DNA from: Macquaria australasica
Lineage: Eukaryota > Chordata > Actinopteri > Centrarchiformes > Percichthyidae
Length of the DNA stretch: 64,000 nt
Direction of reading: 5' to 3'
NCBI GenBank assembly: GCA_005408345.1
Contig: SEMN01000018.1
Span: forward strand, 659,501-723,500
Within the stretch, counting starts at the first letter, position 1; every line of letters begins with the position of its first letter. The notes under the pieces are model-generated. The model saw only the letters and a list, made by a program, of their open reading frames with translations. It was not told the origin of the DNA and did not search any database. Made by a program: the position numbers and the translations under genes. Below are positions 1 through 10,580 of the stretch, one piece after another.

Positions 1-781
1 GATAAGGTGAACAGAATCAAGAGTGGATGCTGTTGACATGAGCGAGAGAACGGATGGGAAGTGGTGCTGTTGGTATGTAGATGAATGTAAATTCAGCTAA
101 ACAGATTTATACTTCACAGGAAATCTTCACAGAGGAGAGAAAAGACAAATGTGATGAGAAAGTGGTGTGACGGGGCCACATGGTAAAGAGATTTGAAGAA
201 GGGAAAGTGAAGGTGAAAGTGGGAGAGGGGAAGAGAGAAGTGGTGTTGGTGCTGTGGGGGGGGGTTGCTTTACAAAGTGCATTTTCTGGCAGTGAGTCTA
301 TGTGAAAACCTCTTAACGGGCCTCATTATGCAAGACAGTCTCGTCCATTGTCCTGAGTGGATAGTCCTGATCCGGACAAATCTAATCTTTGCCGCACTTA
401 CACTGCTGCTTTTGCTTAAACCCAAGTTATTGAGCCGAAGTACTGTACTAAGCATGATTAAGACACAAGAGATTTTACTGGAATTTCCTTGTGTTCGTAG
501 TAGTTTCTCCAGTTATGCATGAGATCTGTTACATCTTGCTAATCACCAGAACAAGTCTTTCAGCATTAACTTCACTGTCATGGGCAATATGTTTTAAAAC
601 GTGGACAAAAAAAACACAGAAACACAAAAAAACAAAACTGGAAAACACGAGGTCTACCTGTTAACTTAATATAATGAATTAATTGGATGACTTGTGTTGA
701 CAGTCTTGCAATCCCTTGTTTACGTTTTACTAACCTGTTATCTTGGTTTTTTTCTTTTCTTCATGCACTGTCTGACTCCAG
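1..781 (+). other. trim36 intron (3' part)
   Basis: No coding similarity is seen. The left part is purine-rich (120-260, with a run of G at 256-264) and the right part carries an A-rich stretch at 605-645. This is taken as the intron upstream of the first visible FN3 exon. Confidence 0.7.
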
Positions 782-899
782 TTCCAGACCCTCCTCTGAT
801 TGACCTGTCCAGTAGCAGAGTCTATAACGAGGCGTCAATCTGCTGGAGGCTGTCTGATGACCACCTACCTACAGATCACCACGTGCTTGAATACCGCAG
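782..899 (+). CDS. trim36: trim36 exon: first half of FN3 domain
   Basis: The acceptor CAG ends at 781 after a T-rich tract and the donor GTGGGT starts at 900. The exon enters with two bases finishing a split codon and leaves with two bases (AG) of an Arg codon. It encodes the first FN3 strands (PDPPLIDLSSSRVYNEASICW to HHVLEYR, in part). A second AG at 786-787 keeps the same frame, so the exact start could be 788. Confidence 0.8.
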
Positions 900-2376
900 G
901 TGGGTGCAAACATACAAAGAGAGACCGCAAGAGAAGAGATCCACAGACCAACTATAGTTACGTGGGGAAAAATTGAAATTGCTTGACTATGATCTTCTTT
1001 TTCTCCAGACTCGGAGCCCCGAGCCAGTCCCCGTCCCAGGAGGACGGTGAGGACAGTGGGGTCTGGAGGGCTACAGACAGGGTGTATGGTCCCAGCACTG
1101 TGGTGTGTGACCTGGAGCCTAACAGCCTGTACTCCTTCAGGGTCCGAAGCTGCAGGAACTCCATGTTCAGCCCCCACAGCCCTGAGGTCACCTTCCACAC
1201 TCCTCCTGCACCTGGTAAGTCTGAGAGGTGTGGTGACGTTTTCCCCATGATGGGTGCATGTTGTTGGTCTGTCCTTTTTGAGTCTTTAGTTGGACGTAAA
1301 TAGAAAAATGGAACAGGAGGAAGGGAGATGTTGAGGCAACGTGAAGATGTTGGTTGACTTCCTGCAGACGAAATGTTAATGATTAAAAAGAATATGGCAA
1401 ACTTTGACTGCATTTTTTTCTAAAGCTCAATCAATTCAGGCTGTGTTATTGTTGTTGACGCTAATTGCATTAATAATAATTGACAAACTGTTATTATGTA
1501 CAGGATTAAGCTTCTGACTATCGGAGTACCAGCCCCTGTTATTGGGCCTCTCTTGGCCAAGGCAACAGCTAAGCTCCTCTATCCCCTTTTACTTCTCAGA
1601 GCACGTCTGTGTGTTTTGCATTGGGCTCAATTTTAGGAAGATTATCACTTGACAGATGCTTCACTGTTTTTAAATTTTGAATTCTCTTGTAGCATGCACG
1701 GTGGAGGTAATGAAGCACAATGACGTTTTAGTTCATCACCATGGTAATGGCTTTTGTGTCTCAGATGGTTGAAACCAATATAGCTTTTGTCTTGAGCGTG
1801 TGGGAGTAGAGGGTGTTGTACAGTGTGACAGCTTGGAAAAGAAACCTGCAGTTGCATCTGTTGCTAGCATTTTAAGCTTGCCTGACAGACGCAAGGTGGA
1901 ATTCATTAAAAATGATCATCATCCCCAGCCATCTGCTGAACTTGAATTCAAATCGTATCCTCCCAATAAGGGACTGTGTCGCTTTGATTTATTTTACGCT
2001 TGGCAATCAGTACATTCTCCTCGCTTTGGACTGCTTGCGCTGATTTATACATACTGCAAGTGTAAAGGTCTGGGGTTTGTGGAGGCGTTTTCTGCAGCAG
2101 TGTCACTTTAGTTCTGACTTACTTCTTTCTTTCCCCTCCCATGGCAGGAGCCTGCATCAAAATCACACAGTTGCATACATGACGCGTCAGTCCCTGATCT
2201 GATGTGGCTGTGCTTTGATTTGTGTCCTGCACAAGCCTTCCGATTTGTGTTGTGATTGGAGCTTCCACATTCCTGTGCCCTCTGGTTTGTGTAAGACTCA
2301 GTGGATGGATTCACTGTGCATCAGTAATGGGGTGAAGTTTCAGGCCAGGGTGAAACACAGAGGACAAAACATTTGC

Positions 2377-2428
<52 letters not shown>

Positions 2429-5400
2429 CTACTCATGACAAAGCATGAGGGGACACAGTTGCAGACTGCTGCATCAGTTATGTTTGCCCCCATTTTCCTT
2501 TTATTTATTAAATGACTAGTAGGATTAATTTACAGTACTCGGCAAATGTCACAGGTTCTTTTGCAACATAATGTAGATATCACTTTTCCATAAATGAAAC
2601 CAATTCCAAAGACACTTACAAGATCACCCGAGCTGACCCATTATTTCTAATGAACAGTGGTTTCTGTGAACAAAACAATTTAGTCCAAATTTCCTCATTA
2701 GAGAATACAAGCTTGTATGTGCCAAAAATGCATAAAATTAAGCCAGTTCTCTTACGTTTTCTGACATAGCACTTTCATTCGGTATTAGATTTTAGATTTA
2801 TCCTGACATGATGGCTTTCAGTATCGGTGCATCCCTACTACATAACTTCACGTAAAACTGCAGCATTGTTGTCTGTTCACCCTTTAGGCAGGCTTATGCT
2901 GTTATCATTATCATGGCCTAGTTTTTAGAAGGACTTCCCTAGACACATGCAAATTAACTGGTCTTCCCCAGTGTATATCTCCGATTGCATGGGATGGTTG
3001 AGTGAACAGGCATAATCATGTCAGCCTATATGTGTCCTGGATTATGGTAATTGTGGCCTTTGGCCCATAAACTATTTATAGAATGCATTTAGTTGCATAC
3101 AGATGAGGCATATGAATGGCGTTTCATCAGGCTGCTATACTTCATGGTGTGATGATGATAGGAAGTAGGTCTTTGTGTAGCGCTTTAAGATTGTGCTATA
3201 GCGCCCTCATGTGTCAGCTCTTGTCACCTACCCAGTTCTAAACCTGTTTATTCCCTAACAGAGGGAATAAACCACTGCCTTTTGCACAAGTTGTATGCGC
3301 TCACAAAATCTGTTTTCTTCTAAACTTAATCTGATTTTTCTTCTTCTACCCTCTCTGGTTTCTTCTGTCTCTTGTTATCCTCTTTTTCTCCACCTTCCTT
3401 TGTTTTGTCCACCTTTCTGCCCTTTTGTCTTCTCTCCTACTTGTCTATCCTCTGGCTCATGTTCCCCCTATCTCTTCACATACAGCTTTTGGTTTCCTGT
3501 TCAGCGACAAGTGTGGCTTCAGTATGGAGCGGCTCATTCTAAACAAGCGACGGGACACTGTGGAGAACGTAGCAGGCATGGCCTTCCTCCTTGCAGCAGA
3601 CCGCGTGCAGACAGGCAGCTACATCGGACTAGACTACATAATTGGGGACACGGGCATCTCTCAGGGAAGGTATGCCAAAAACTGACAACACTGGGACTTT
3701 GTACAAAGAAGTTGTGTCTAGCAGCACACTTAATTTGTTACATAACAAATTACTGTTGGGAAATGAGCCTCAATGTAAGGTTTTCTCTAAAGACAAAAGG
3801 TATGAGCTGTACACACATTAGCCATTTAGAGTTAAATCTAGGCAAAAATGACAAAGCACAGGCAGTGTAGCACACAATGGGGAGGCGTACAGGTATCTTG
3901 CTCATTAGACTTATCAATATCTCATGCTGGATATAAAATATTCAAAGAGAGGGAGCAGAGATGGAACTTTATTTTTGAGCACAGGTGGTAGGATTATTAA
4001 ACTGTCATTTCTGTACCATATTTATCAGCCTCCATTTAGAAAAAAGTGATGTTTCATTAATCACTGCGAGGAGATTTTTGCACCTGGGATGTTATGGGAC
4101 AAATCAGATAATGAGTATCAGTGGGTCATCATAATTTCCAGTTCTGCAGTAAGAAAAATGGAATTGCTCTGTTTGTTGTGCAGACACTATTGGGCCTTCA
4201 AGGTGGAACCGTACTCTTACATGGTTAAAGTTGGAGTGGCCTCTGACTCGAAGCTGATTGAATGGTTTCACAATCCCCGAGATACCAGCAGTCCAAGGTA
4301 AGTGCAAGCACATGTCTCTGTGCGTAACACACAGCTATCATTTACACTTTGTCCATAACCAATAGACATTTGGTGAAACTGAAGCTAAATTGTAAAAGAA
4401 ATCTTGTTCATCTTTACCTTTTTACATACCTGACTGCAACACACAGAGACACAAACAAACTCAGTACAGCGATAAGTGTGTTTGAGTCATACCTAATCCT
4501 CTGATGTAAGAGAACCAGTATAAACTCGTAAAGGGCTTACTCACAGACAAAGCCTGCCTTTCTCACTGGATCAGCTCATGTAAAGGAACACATTATTTAT
4601 GCGAATACATTTTAATTCTATGGTAATTACACAATGCATGCAAGGTGATCAACACATTTGATGTTGCATACTAAACCCTCAAACTATAAAGAAAATCAAT
4701 CAAGTCCTTGTTTGAGAGGAATAGGTAAGTATAAGTAATGTCTGTTTGGTAGGGCTTTATTTATGTTAAAAAGTTAACACGACTCTCCAAATTCCAACAT
4801 CTCTGTATCTCTCTCAAACTTGACAATAGAGATGAAATCATTAGTCAATTTGTCGATTGACAGAAAATGAACCTGTACCAATTTCAAAAATCAATTAATT
4901 GCCAAGACTTCACTGGTTCATACCCCTTAAAATGTGGATATTTGTCAGTTTTCTTTTGTCTTCTTTGATTGTAAATTGAATGTATTTGTGTTTTGGACTG
5001 TTGGTCAGACAAAACGAGACATTTGAAGACGTCACTGTGATGGCCCCTGACATTTTATAGACCAAACGATTCATTGGGAAAATAATCGGCTGATAAATTG
5101 ATAATGAAACTAATCATTAAATTAATAATTTTGGCTCAAAACTCATTCCTCACACACTTGGGGTGAATTGGGGAAGTTTATCACTCCTTTCTATTTCACA
5201 CACGATTATGACTCTGGCTTTGACATGGTTTCAAAACATTTGATACAAACTGTAACAAACTATCCCTCCTCCTCCTCTTCTTCCTTTCGCCAGGTATGAC
5301 CATGATAGTGGCCATGACAGTGGCAGCGAGGACGCATGCTATGAGCTCTCCCAGCCGTTCACCCTCCTCACCCTGGGCATGGGCAAGCTCTTCATCCCCA

Positions 5401-5663
5401 AGGCTTCTTCATCCTCTTCCGGTTCCACGGCAAACGCACCGCCCGGTGATCCTGGCAACCGCGTGCTTCCCATGCCACAGCGCTTGGGTGTATGCCTAGA
5501 TTATGACGCATGCCGGGTGTACTTCTACGATGCCGACACCATGAGGTGCCTTTATGAGAGGCAGGTGGATTGTTCAGGAACAATGTATCCAGCTTTCGGC
5601 CTCATGGGCAGCGGCAAGGTTCAACTGGAGGAGTTCATCACTACTAAGAGACTGACCTTCTGA
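782..5663 (+). CDS. trim36: TRIM36-like E3 ubiquitin ligase, 3' part (FN3 and B30.2/SPRY), five exons
   Basis: Five exons (782-899, 1009-1214, 3486-3669, 4184-4297, 5294-5663) join without a frame break into about 330 residues ending at TGA 5661-5663. The product starts with an FN3 domain (about residues 1-108, with LEYRR and LYSFRVRSC) and continues into a full B30.2/SPRY domain (about 115-325: HYWAFKVEPYSY, LGVCLDYD, VYFYD, CLYERQVDCS, MYPAFGLMGSG). Order and sequence fit the COS-FN3-SPRY subgroup of TRIM proteins. I recall human TRIM36 (about 728 residues) with nearly the same NKRRD-like, DYIIGDTGI, DSGHDSGSEDAC and QVDCS motifs; TRIM46 is clearly more distant. TRIM36 is a RING E3 ligase linked to microtubule organisation, centromere protein CENP-H and, in frogs, dorsal axis formation. 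The RING, B-box and coiled-coil exons must lie upstream of base 1. The C-terminus ends in TTKRLTF, shorter than the human tail. The family is certain; the paralogue is likely. Confidence 0.85.
1009..1214 (+). CDS. trim36: trim36 exon: second half of FN3 domain
   Basis: The acceptor TTTTTCTCCAG ends at 1008 and a strong donor GTAAGT starts at 1215. The first base completes the Arg codon from the previous exon. The exon encodes VWRATDRVYG, CDLEPNSLYSFRVRSCRNS and ends VTFHTPPAP, the typical end of the FN3 domain before the SPRY linker. It leaves one base (G) of the next codon. Confidence 0.85.
1215..3485 (+). other. trim36 intron between FN3 and SPRY
   Basis: A 2.3-kb intron holding a 46-bp CA microsatellite at 2379-2424 and a long C/T-rich tract at about 3310-3480 leading into the next acceptor. 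No exon-like open frame with splice sites and family similarity is visible. Confidence 0.75.
2379..2424. repeat. CA microsatellite, 23 units
   Basis: Uninterrupted CA dinucleotide run in the trim36 intron. Confidence 0.98.
3486..3669 (+). CDS. trim36: trim36 exon: start of B30.2/SPRY domain
   Basis: The acceptor TCACATACAG ends at 3485 after a long pyrimidine-rich tract (about 3330-3480); the donor GTATGC starts at 3670. The frame reads AFGFLFSDKCGFSMERLIL, then NKRRDTVENVAG, FLLAADRVQTGSYIG and DYIIGDTGISQGR, as in the first SPRY strands of TRIM36. Phases (1 in, 2 out) fit both neighbours. Confidence 0.87.
4184..4297 (+). CDS. trim36: trim36 exon: central SPRY
   Basis: The acceptor TTGTTGTGCAG ends at 4183 and the donor GTAAGT starts at 4298. 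It encodes HYWAFKVEPYSYMVKVGVAS, then DSKLIEWFHNPRDTSSPR. HYWAF..EP is the hallmark WEV-like strand of this SPRY subgroup. Both ends split Arg codons as AG/N. Confidence 0.88.
4298..5293 (+). other. trim36 intron with a transposon fragment
   Basis: A roughly 1-kb intron largely filled by a decayed repeat at about 4831-5130. It ends in a C/T-rich tract at 5255-5292 directly before the last exon. Confidence 0.75.
4831..5130 (+). mobile_element. decayed nonautonomous DNA transposon (teleost family, copy A)
   Basis: Contains GACAGAAAATGAA, GTAAATTGAAT, TTTTGGACTGTTGGTCAGAC, ACATTTGAAGACGTCAC and ACATTTTATAGACCAAACGA in the order I recall for a very common fish repeat whose ends read GCTGCAACTAACGATT. 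A reversed, shorter copy is at 35824-36053. Family name not assigned. Confidence 0.7.
5294..5663 (+). CDS. trim36: trim36 last coding exon: end of SPRY and stop
   Basis: The acceptor CTTTCGCCAG ends at 5293. The frame reads YDHDSGHDSGSEDACYELSQ, LLTLGMGKLFIPKA, a Ser/Gly/Pro-rich insert (about 15 residues), NRVLPMPQRLGVCLDYD, VYFYDADTMRCLYERQVDCS and MYPAFGLMGSGKVQLEEFIT, then TGA at 5661-5663. The acidic DSGHDSGSEDAC stretch is a diagnostic match to TRIM36 and TRIM46. Confidence 0.9.
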
Positions 5664-7524
5664 GGAGGGATGGAGTACGTTGGATGCATTAGGACCTGCA
5701 TCCATTTAATCTTTGGCATGTTCTGGAAAGAGCAGGTTTTATTGACAGGGTAATGGAGTACAATCCAAACTGTTTTTCTGAAGGTCAGACGTGATCAGGG
5801 CCTTTGGTATTAAATGTGAAAATGGGATCTCTGCCAGAGACTAGCCTATTTAGAGTTGGCATGCATAATGTATGATCCACACACAAGAGCATGACACTGA
5901 ATATTAGTGTCCACATACAAAGGTCTTCAGTGGTTGGTATATGGTATGTGAAAGGTCTTCTCTACATACCAAAGTCTCTATCTGTTAATTGTATTTGACC
6001 TGGTTTTAATCTCCAGCTATGATCAGCTGTTAATTGGCTGCAAAGTTAGTCTGCAGCTACTTTAAATCTTTGTTTTAACATGAAACGCCTTCAAGCTTAC
6101 ACTTAAACTTCCTGTTTTGCCAGGTTTATGTTTAAAGATTATTTTCTGTGTATTAATTATTGGGTGATCTTTGTTTCTTTGGCTCTTTTCTGTAACTATT
6201 TGTCTAAACATAGCAGCATAGGTTGAGATGTAAACTTGGTGGACCTGAGAGCCTTGTAGCTACTTTGAAGCTAGCGCCTTCGTGCCTTTTTGTTTTATTA
6301 TTTTTTTTTTAGGAAGTGGGTCACTTAGTTTGCTCTAGCAAGCAGATATTGGTGTCACTGCACAAGCATTATGGGAATACTTATCAACATAAAAACTGTG
6401 TGTTTTTACTGTCGGTAGTTTGATCACAGACACTGGTGTCAAACAGATAATAGTAGGCCTATTCATTATGACCTGTTACTTATTTACTCGTGACTTTATC
6501 ACAGAAAACACTACTTTTCCTCCTTGTCACAGTTATGTTCAGCTGTTTTTGCACAATATGATGAAAGAAGCCTCGCACATGGTAACATCTTACAGTCGTC
6601 ACGTTTTGATCACTACCTAGTTAGCTTTTTCACTTTAATAGTTGTAGACACAATCAGCACATTGATGTGTAACAGTGACTGTCACACACGTTCACCTTTT
6701 ACTAACATAAACATGAATCCTGGACTAGTTACTTGGATTTAAAAGCCTCTCACTGTTTGCACAACACTGAATGTGACTTTCAACATCACAAAACCAGCCA
6801 GGTACCAGAACACCATGTACTTGATGTCAACGTCAGTTTGACAGCTGCAAAGTCACTAATAGCCAAAGCGTGTTGGTTCTGTTGCTGACTTAACTGCAAC
6901 ACACATCTCTGTGGCATACCAGCCTTTAAACAGTTTAAAAACAAAAAAAACAGTTATTCAGGTTCTTACAAAAAGTGCTATCACAAAACACACTGTTCGG
7001 TACATTTACTAGCAAAACCACAGTTTACTTGCAAGTGTAGCATATTGGTATGTCACTGGAGAGTTCAGCTATCACAGAGACACCTAAGTAGTTGATTGGC
7101 TTTGATTAAATTAGCTCAGATATTCAAGTCTAAAGAGCACACAAGACGGACTGTTTGCTGGGTAACCACACTTGGTTTTTGTATAGACGTATACTGTATA
7201 TGTGCCTGCACATAGGTTTGTTTGTACATTCATGTCTGTTTTGATTTCTGGAGGGTTAGGGTAATCGGTGTGTGTTTTCTCAGGTTTCTGGCCCTGAATG
7301 GGGCCCAATGCTACCTACCTCTATCTGTCAGGCCTGGAAAACCTTAACTACTGTACCTTTCCTCACAGAAACAAAGTTTGGTTTCATTTGCAGCTTTGTC
7401 CGTAACAGTCAGTTCAATATCTCCGCCTTCTCTTTAACGTCAGATAATAAGCTTTTCTTTCAAAATGTTTGATTTTTAACCTCCATGTACATATTATTAT
7501 TCCAGAGTATATTATTTTCAGTGA

Positions 7525-7530
7525 AATAAA
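7525..7530 (+). terminator. candidate proximal poly(A) signal AATAAA
   Basis: AATAAA followed within about 25 bases by a GT-rich stretch (GTTGGTGTTTGCTTGTGG), a good downstream element. Confidence 0.5.
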
Positions 7531-8600
7531 GTACATCTTAAATGTTTAGTTACTAGTTGGTGTTTGCTTGTGGACTTGTGTATCGCTACTGGTGGAAATT
7601 ACTTTAATTACCCTGTTCGGCTGCCTTTGTCAAGGGAGTGTTTTTCAAATGGTACTAACAACCTTTTCTTCCTCCTTTTTTGTGGTGTTTGATAAGTCAG
7701 TTTAAATGTTTTGGTTATGAAGTGTGTGTGTTTTGGGTTAAAAACAAATTAATAAATTCATGCTCTTGCATTTAGCTGTCTCAAAATGAAATACTGGATT
7801 TCTGTGATTTTATTTTTATTTTTTTTTCCTCACAGGTGTTTCTGTCAATAATTTCCACTTCAATCCTCACAGACCTGAAGCCTCAGTGCTGTATTTTAAA
7901 ACTGACTGTTTCAACATCCTTAAAACATGTCTATGCATTTATGAATTGGCAGGGCAGGATCACGGTTTTATTTCCATCACAGAATGTATTCCTGTTAATT
8001 ACAGTCCAAACAGCTGAATGTTCTTGTTTTGTTCCACTGGTTTGTTCCACTTGGGGTCACAGCACAGTTGTATGTAGTTACAGAAATCTGCTAAAAGGCT
8101 TGTAATCTTAACATCACATTAAAATGCATTCTAGCCTGCTTTTTAGTAATGAATTTAGAACCAAATATGTCGCAGGCTGGCTCTCAATCTAATTCCAAGC
8201 TAGCACTTTAAAAACTGTAGCATGTCAGCAACTGTTTGGCTCTGCAGGTGTGTATAAAAAATGTGTGCAATATTATTAAATAGGCTGTAGAATAAAAGAA
8301 CTGTTTAGACAGACATAAGTCTATCAAGACAATTTGCACTGTTAATAGTTTATAGTTTACCTTGTGGTTTTTAAATGGACTTTTCCTTGATGGACAGTGA
8401 ATTTTAAACACTACTTGAGTTTTCTCAATTTTTTCTGAACTCTAAATTAGTGACAGTGCATTTGTCCACATGTGGTTTCTCCAGAGGATTTGGATGTGGT
8501 GTGTAAGTGGTGGGTTTCTGTATGTGTAGTATGTAAAGATGCTTTGCTCTGATTCCTGGAAACACTACACTTCTTAATTTGCTGTGTGGGGCTTTCATCA

Positions 8601-8606
8601 AATAAA
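8601..8606 (+). terminator. candidate distal poly(A) signal AATAAA
   Basis: AATAAA followed at about 20-30 bases by TTTTGTGTGTTT, a typical GU-rich downstream element. It is the last good signal before the ccser1 promoter. Confidence 0.5.
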
Positions 8607-8625
8607 AACTAGTGTTTTTAAATCC

Positions 8626-9590
8626 ATTTTGTGTGTTTAATAATATTGTGCAGTTGTATAGTTAATAGTATAGTGGCATGTCCAAAGGTTCAGGCAGCCT
8701 GTTTGTTACCACTTTGTAAAACCTAACCCCTGATGCCAGTTAACCGTCTGTCTATTCTTGCATATCTGGGCACTGTGGAAACATTGCAAACCTTAATCTT
8801 TAGTTTCTTTAAATAGTTAATGTGATGAGGTATGTTTCGGTTCATGCATGTCTTGTAATACTTCTTCGTAGCTTCAGTGGGACATTTGCTTCCAGGAGTA
8901 GTTGATGTGCATTACACATAAAACAAAACGTGAAAGATTAGAGGCACGCAGAATTCATTAAGCTCTGGAGCTGTCTCTACATACTGCCAGTTATGTTCTG
9001 AGACAAATACACAAATTCTGCATTTATGTATTGTTGCTATTTCTGTTTACTGCTATATTCAGACTCATGACTCTGCCTACCACCCTGGTGCAATTTTTAT
9101 ATTGCATTTAATCTTTAACCTATCTGAGTATTTTTGTCACAATACACTTCATTGTTACAGTGTGTATATTTGGTATATAGTATTTAGGAGCTTTTATTTT
9201 TGTTTCTTTGTGCTTCATTTTGTATAAATAGCCTATATAGTGTTTATATTACCTTTTTTTTTTTTTTAAATGTTACTTATCTATTATCTTACTTATCTTT
9301 GCAGTGATACTTCAATTTCCATGCGACGGATCAATCGTTTATCTTATCTTACACAATTCATAGCCCACATACCAAATGAGAACAAATAGCTACTTCAGGG
9401 ATGCAAAGTGAACACCAAATCCATTCATAATGCTGCAGTTTAAATCCTAATATTTAGTGGACTATGTATGGGAAGAGTCGAGTTTAACGACGCACCTCAG
9501 GATGGGTTTATTGGTGATACTCGCCAGAGAAAGATTGATTTGTCCATCCATCCATCCATCCACCTGCTGAAGGATGCTGAGCTGTTGGAG
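8626..9590. other. trim36-ccser1 intergenic region
   Basis: Less than 1 kb of AT-rich sequence with a poly(T) run at about 9253-9268 and TATC-rich stretches near 9278-9345. No gene seen. It ends in a short TCCA tandem repeat (9543-9562) at the edge of the CpG-rich ccser1 promoter. Confidence 0.55.
9543..9562. repeat. TCCA tandem repeat
   Basis: About five TCCA units just upstream of the ccser1 CpG-rich promoter. Confidence 0.9.
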
Positions 9591-9597
9591 GATTGGT

Positions 9598-9624
9598 GGA
9601 GGAGGAGGAGGAGGAGGAGGGAGG
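9598..9624. repeat. GGA triplet run
   Basis: Seven to eight GGA units grading into GGGAGGG at the edge of the ccser1 promoter. Such runs can form G-quadruplex or triplex DNA. Confidence 0.9.
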
Positions 9625-9876
9625 GACGTCACGCTGTGCACGCTCGCGGCCTGTCGTCGCAACGCGGAAGAGACGAAGTAGGAAAAGAGACTCCACGTCA
9701 CTGAGGTGTCGGTGAACCACAAGGTGCTACCTCAGCGCGACTTCACTTCACTACCATTGTCCAACTCCAGACATCCTCATGCAGGTTACGTTAACTCGCA
9801 TGACCGCGAGGCGAAGGCACACTCCGCCGTTTCTGCAGTGAGCGGCCTCGGTACGGACGCTGGGAATCCGCTGAAG
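9598..9876 (+). promoter_or_regulatory. ccser1: ccser1 promoter and noncoding first exon (CpG-rich)
   Basis: A GGA triplet run (9598-9624) leads into GC- and CpG-rich sequence that stays CpG-rich to about 10150, in an otherwise AT-rich window. Two ACGTCAC sites resembling half of a cAMP-response element lie at 9626-9632 and 9695-9701. CTGAAG/GTAACG at 9871-9882 is a fair splice donor for a 5' noncoding exon ending at 9876; it would join the coding exon at 15930. The transcription start is not determined from sequence. No TATA box is obvious, as usual for CpG-island promoters. Confidence 0.5.
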
Positions 9877-10446
9877 GTAACGACCGTCCACGGACGTTTG
9901 TGTGTTTGTCCGCTGCCTGCCTGCTAGCCAGCCCGGCTGAAACACCGGACTGTGCCTGCCACCGCGTTTCCTCCGAGCACCGGCGACCTTTGCGGCTGGA
10001 AGAAAGCGACACACTGCATTTTACTGGTATAATGTCTTATGGCGCCAGAGTGTCGGTGAATTGCCACGGCTAGCTAACGCAGTCTGGATATAAGGTCGTC
10101 AGGCGTTGTTGACGTTTCGGTCTGACAGTTGTTGATGCCCCGCTGGGTTTGCTGCGTTTACGTCTCTGCATCTCACCTCATGCAGACTGCATAATCTGAT
10201 AACTGGCTATAGCCTGTTCGTAGACGGAATAAAAAAAGCAGCCGGGCCCGTTGAACAGTTGTTGGTGTAGTAATACTGTAAGCACATAGTGACAACATGC
10301 TAAGGCCCATTCATTGTTGTGATTTTGATGATGTAGCTCAGACATAGTGTAAAACGTGGGGTAACCCCCAATCACTGATGATTGCAAGGTGGCACCACAT
10401 CAGCAATCATTGCAAATATAAGAAACACATTTTTTTAGGAAAACCT

Positions 10447-10580
10447 TAAAGGGGCACTCCTCAGATTTTAAACATAAAGATCAGTGTATTCATTATTACT
10501 CAACCTGTAGCATAAAAACAGTTGTAAAATGTCTTCTGTGGCTCTGGAGCTTTGTAAAGTCTGAGTAAATATCTAGGCTT
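10447..10580 (+). mobile_element. probable MITE fragment (TTAAAGGGGCACTCC end)
   Basis: TTAAAGGGGCACTCCTCAGA, then an ATTTTAAACATAAAG stretch and GGAGCTTTGTAAAGTC resemble a common fish element whose left end begins at TTAA. No matching right end is found. Confidence 0.45.

Larger units (their letters stand above)
5664..8625 (+). other. trim36: trim36 3' UTR (extent inferred)
   Basis: AT-rich sequence after the stop with no further coding similarity. The end is inferred from candidate poly(A) signals at 7525-7530 and 8601-8606, each followed by GT-rich sequence. The UTR could be about 1.9 or about 2.95 kb, or the gene could use both ends. Scattered open frames here (for example 7836-8105) have no features of real genes. 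Confidence 0.5.

Noticed and set aside
782..5663. TRIM46, FSD1 or FSD1L instead of TRIM36
   Set aside because: FSD1-type SPRY domains lack DSGHDSGSEDAC and QVDCS. TRIM46 as I recall it diverges in the first SPRY strands and the C-terminus. TRIM36 fits best, though a search should confirm it.
9462..10014. Frames across the CpG-rich promoter
   Set aside because: Frames on both strands stay open because of high GC content. None shows protein-like composition, and the ccser1 start is fixed at 15955 by an in-frame stop directly before it.
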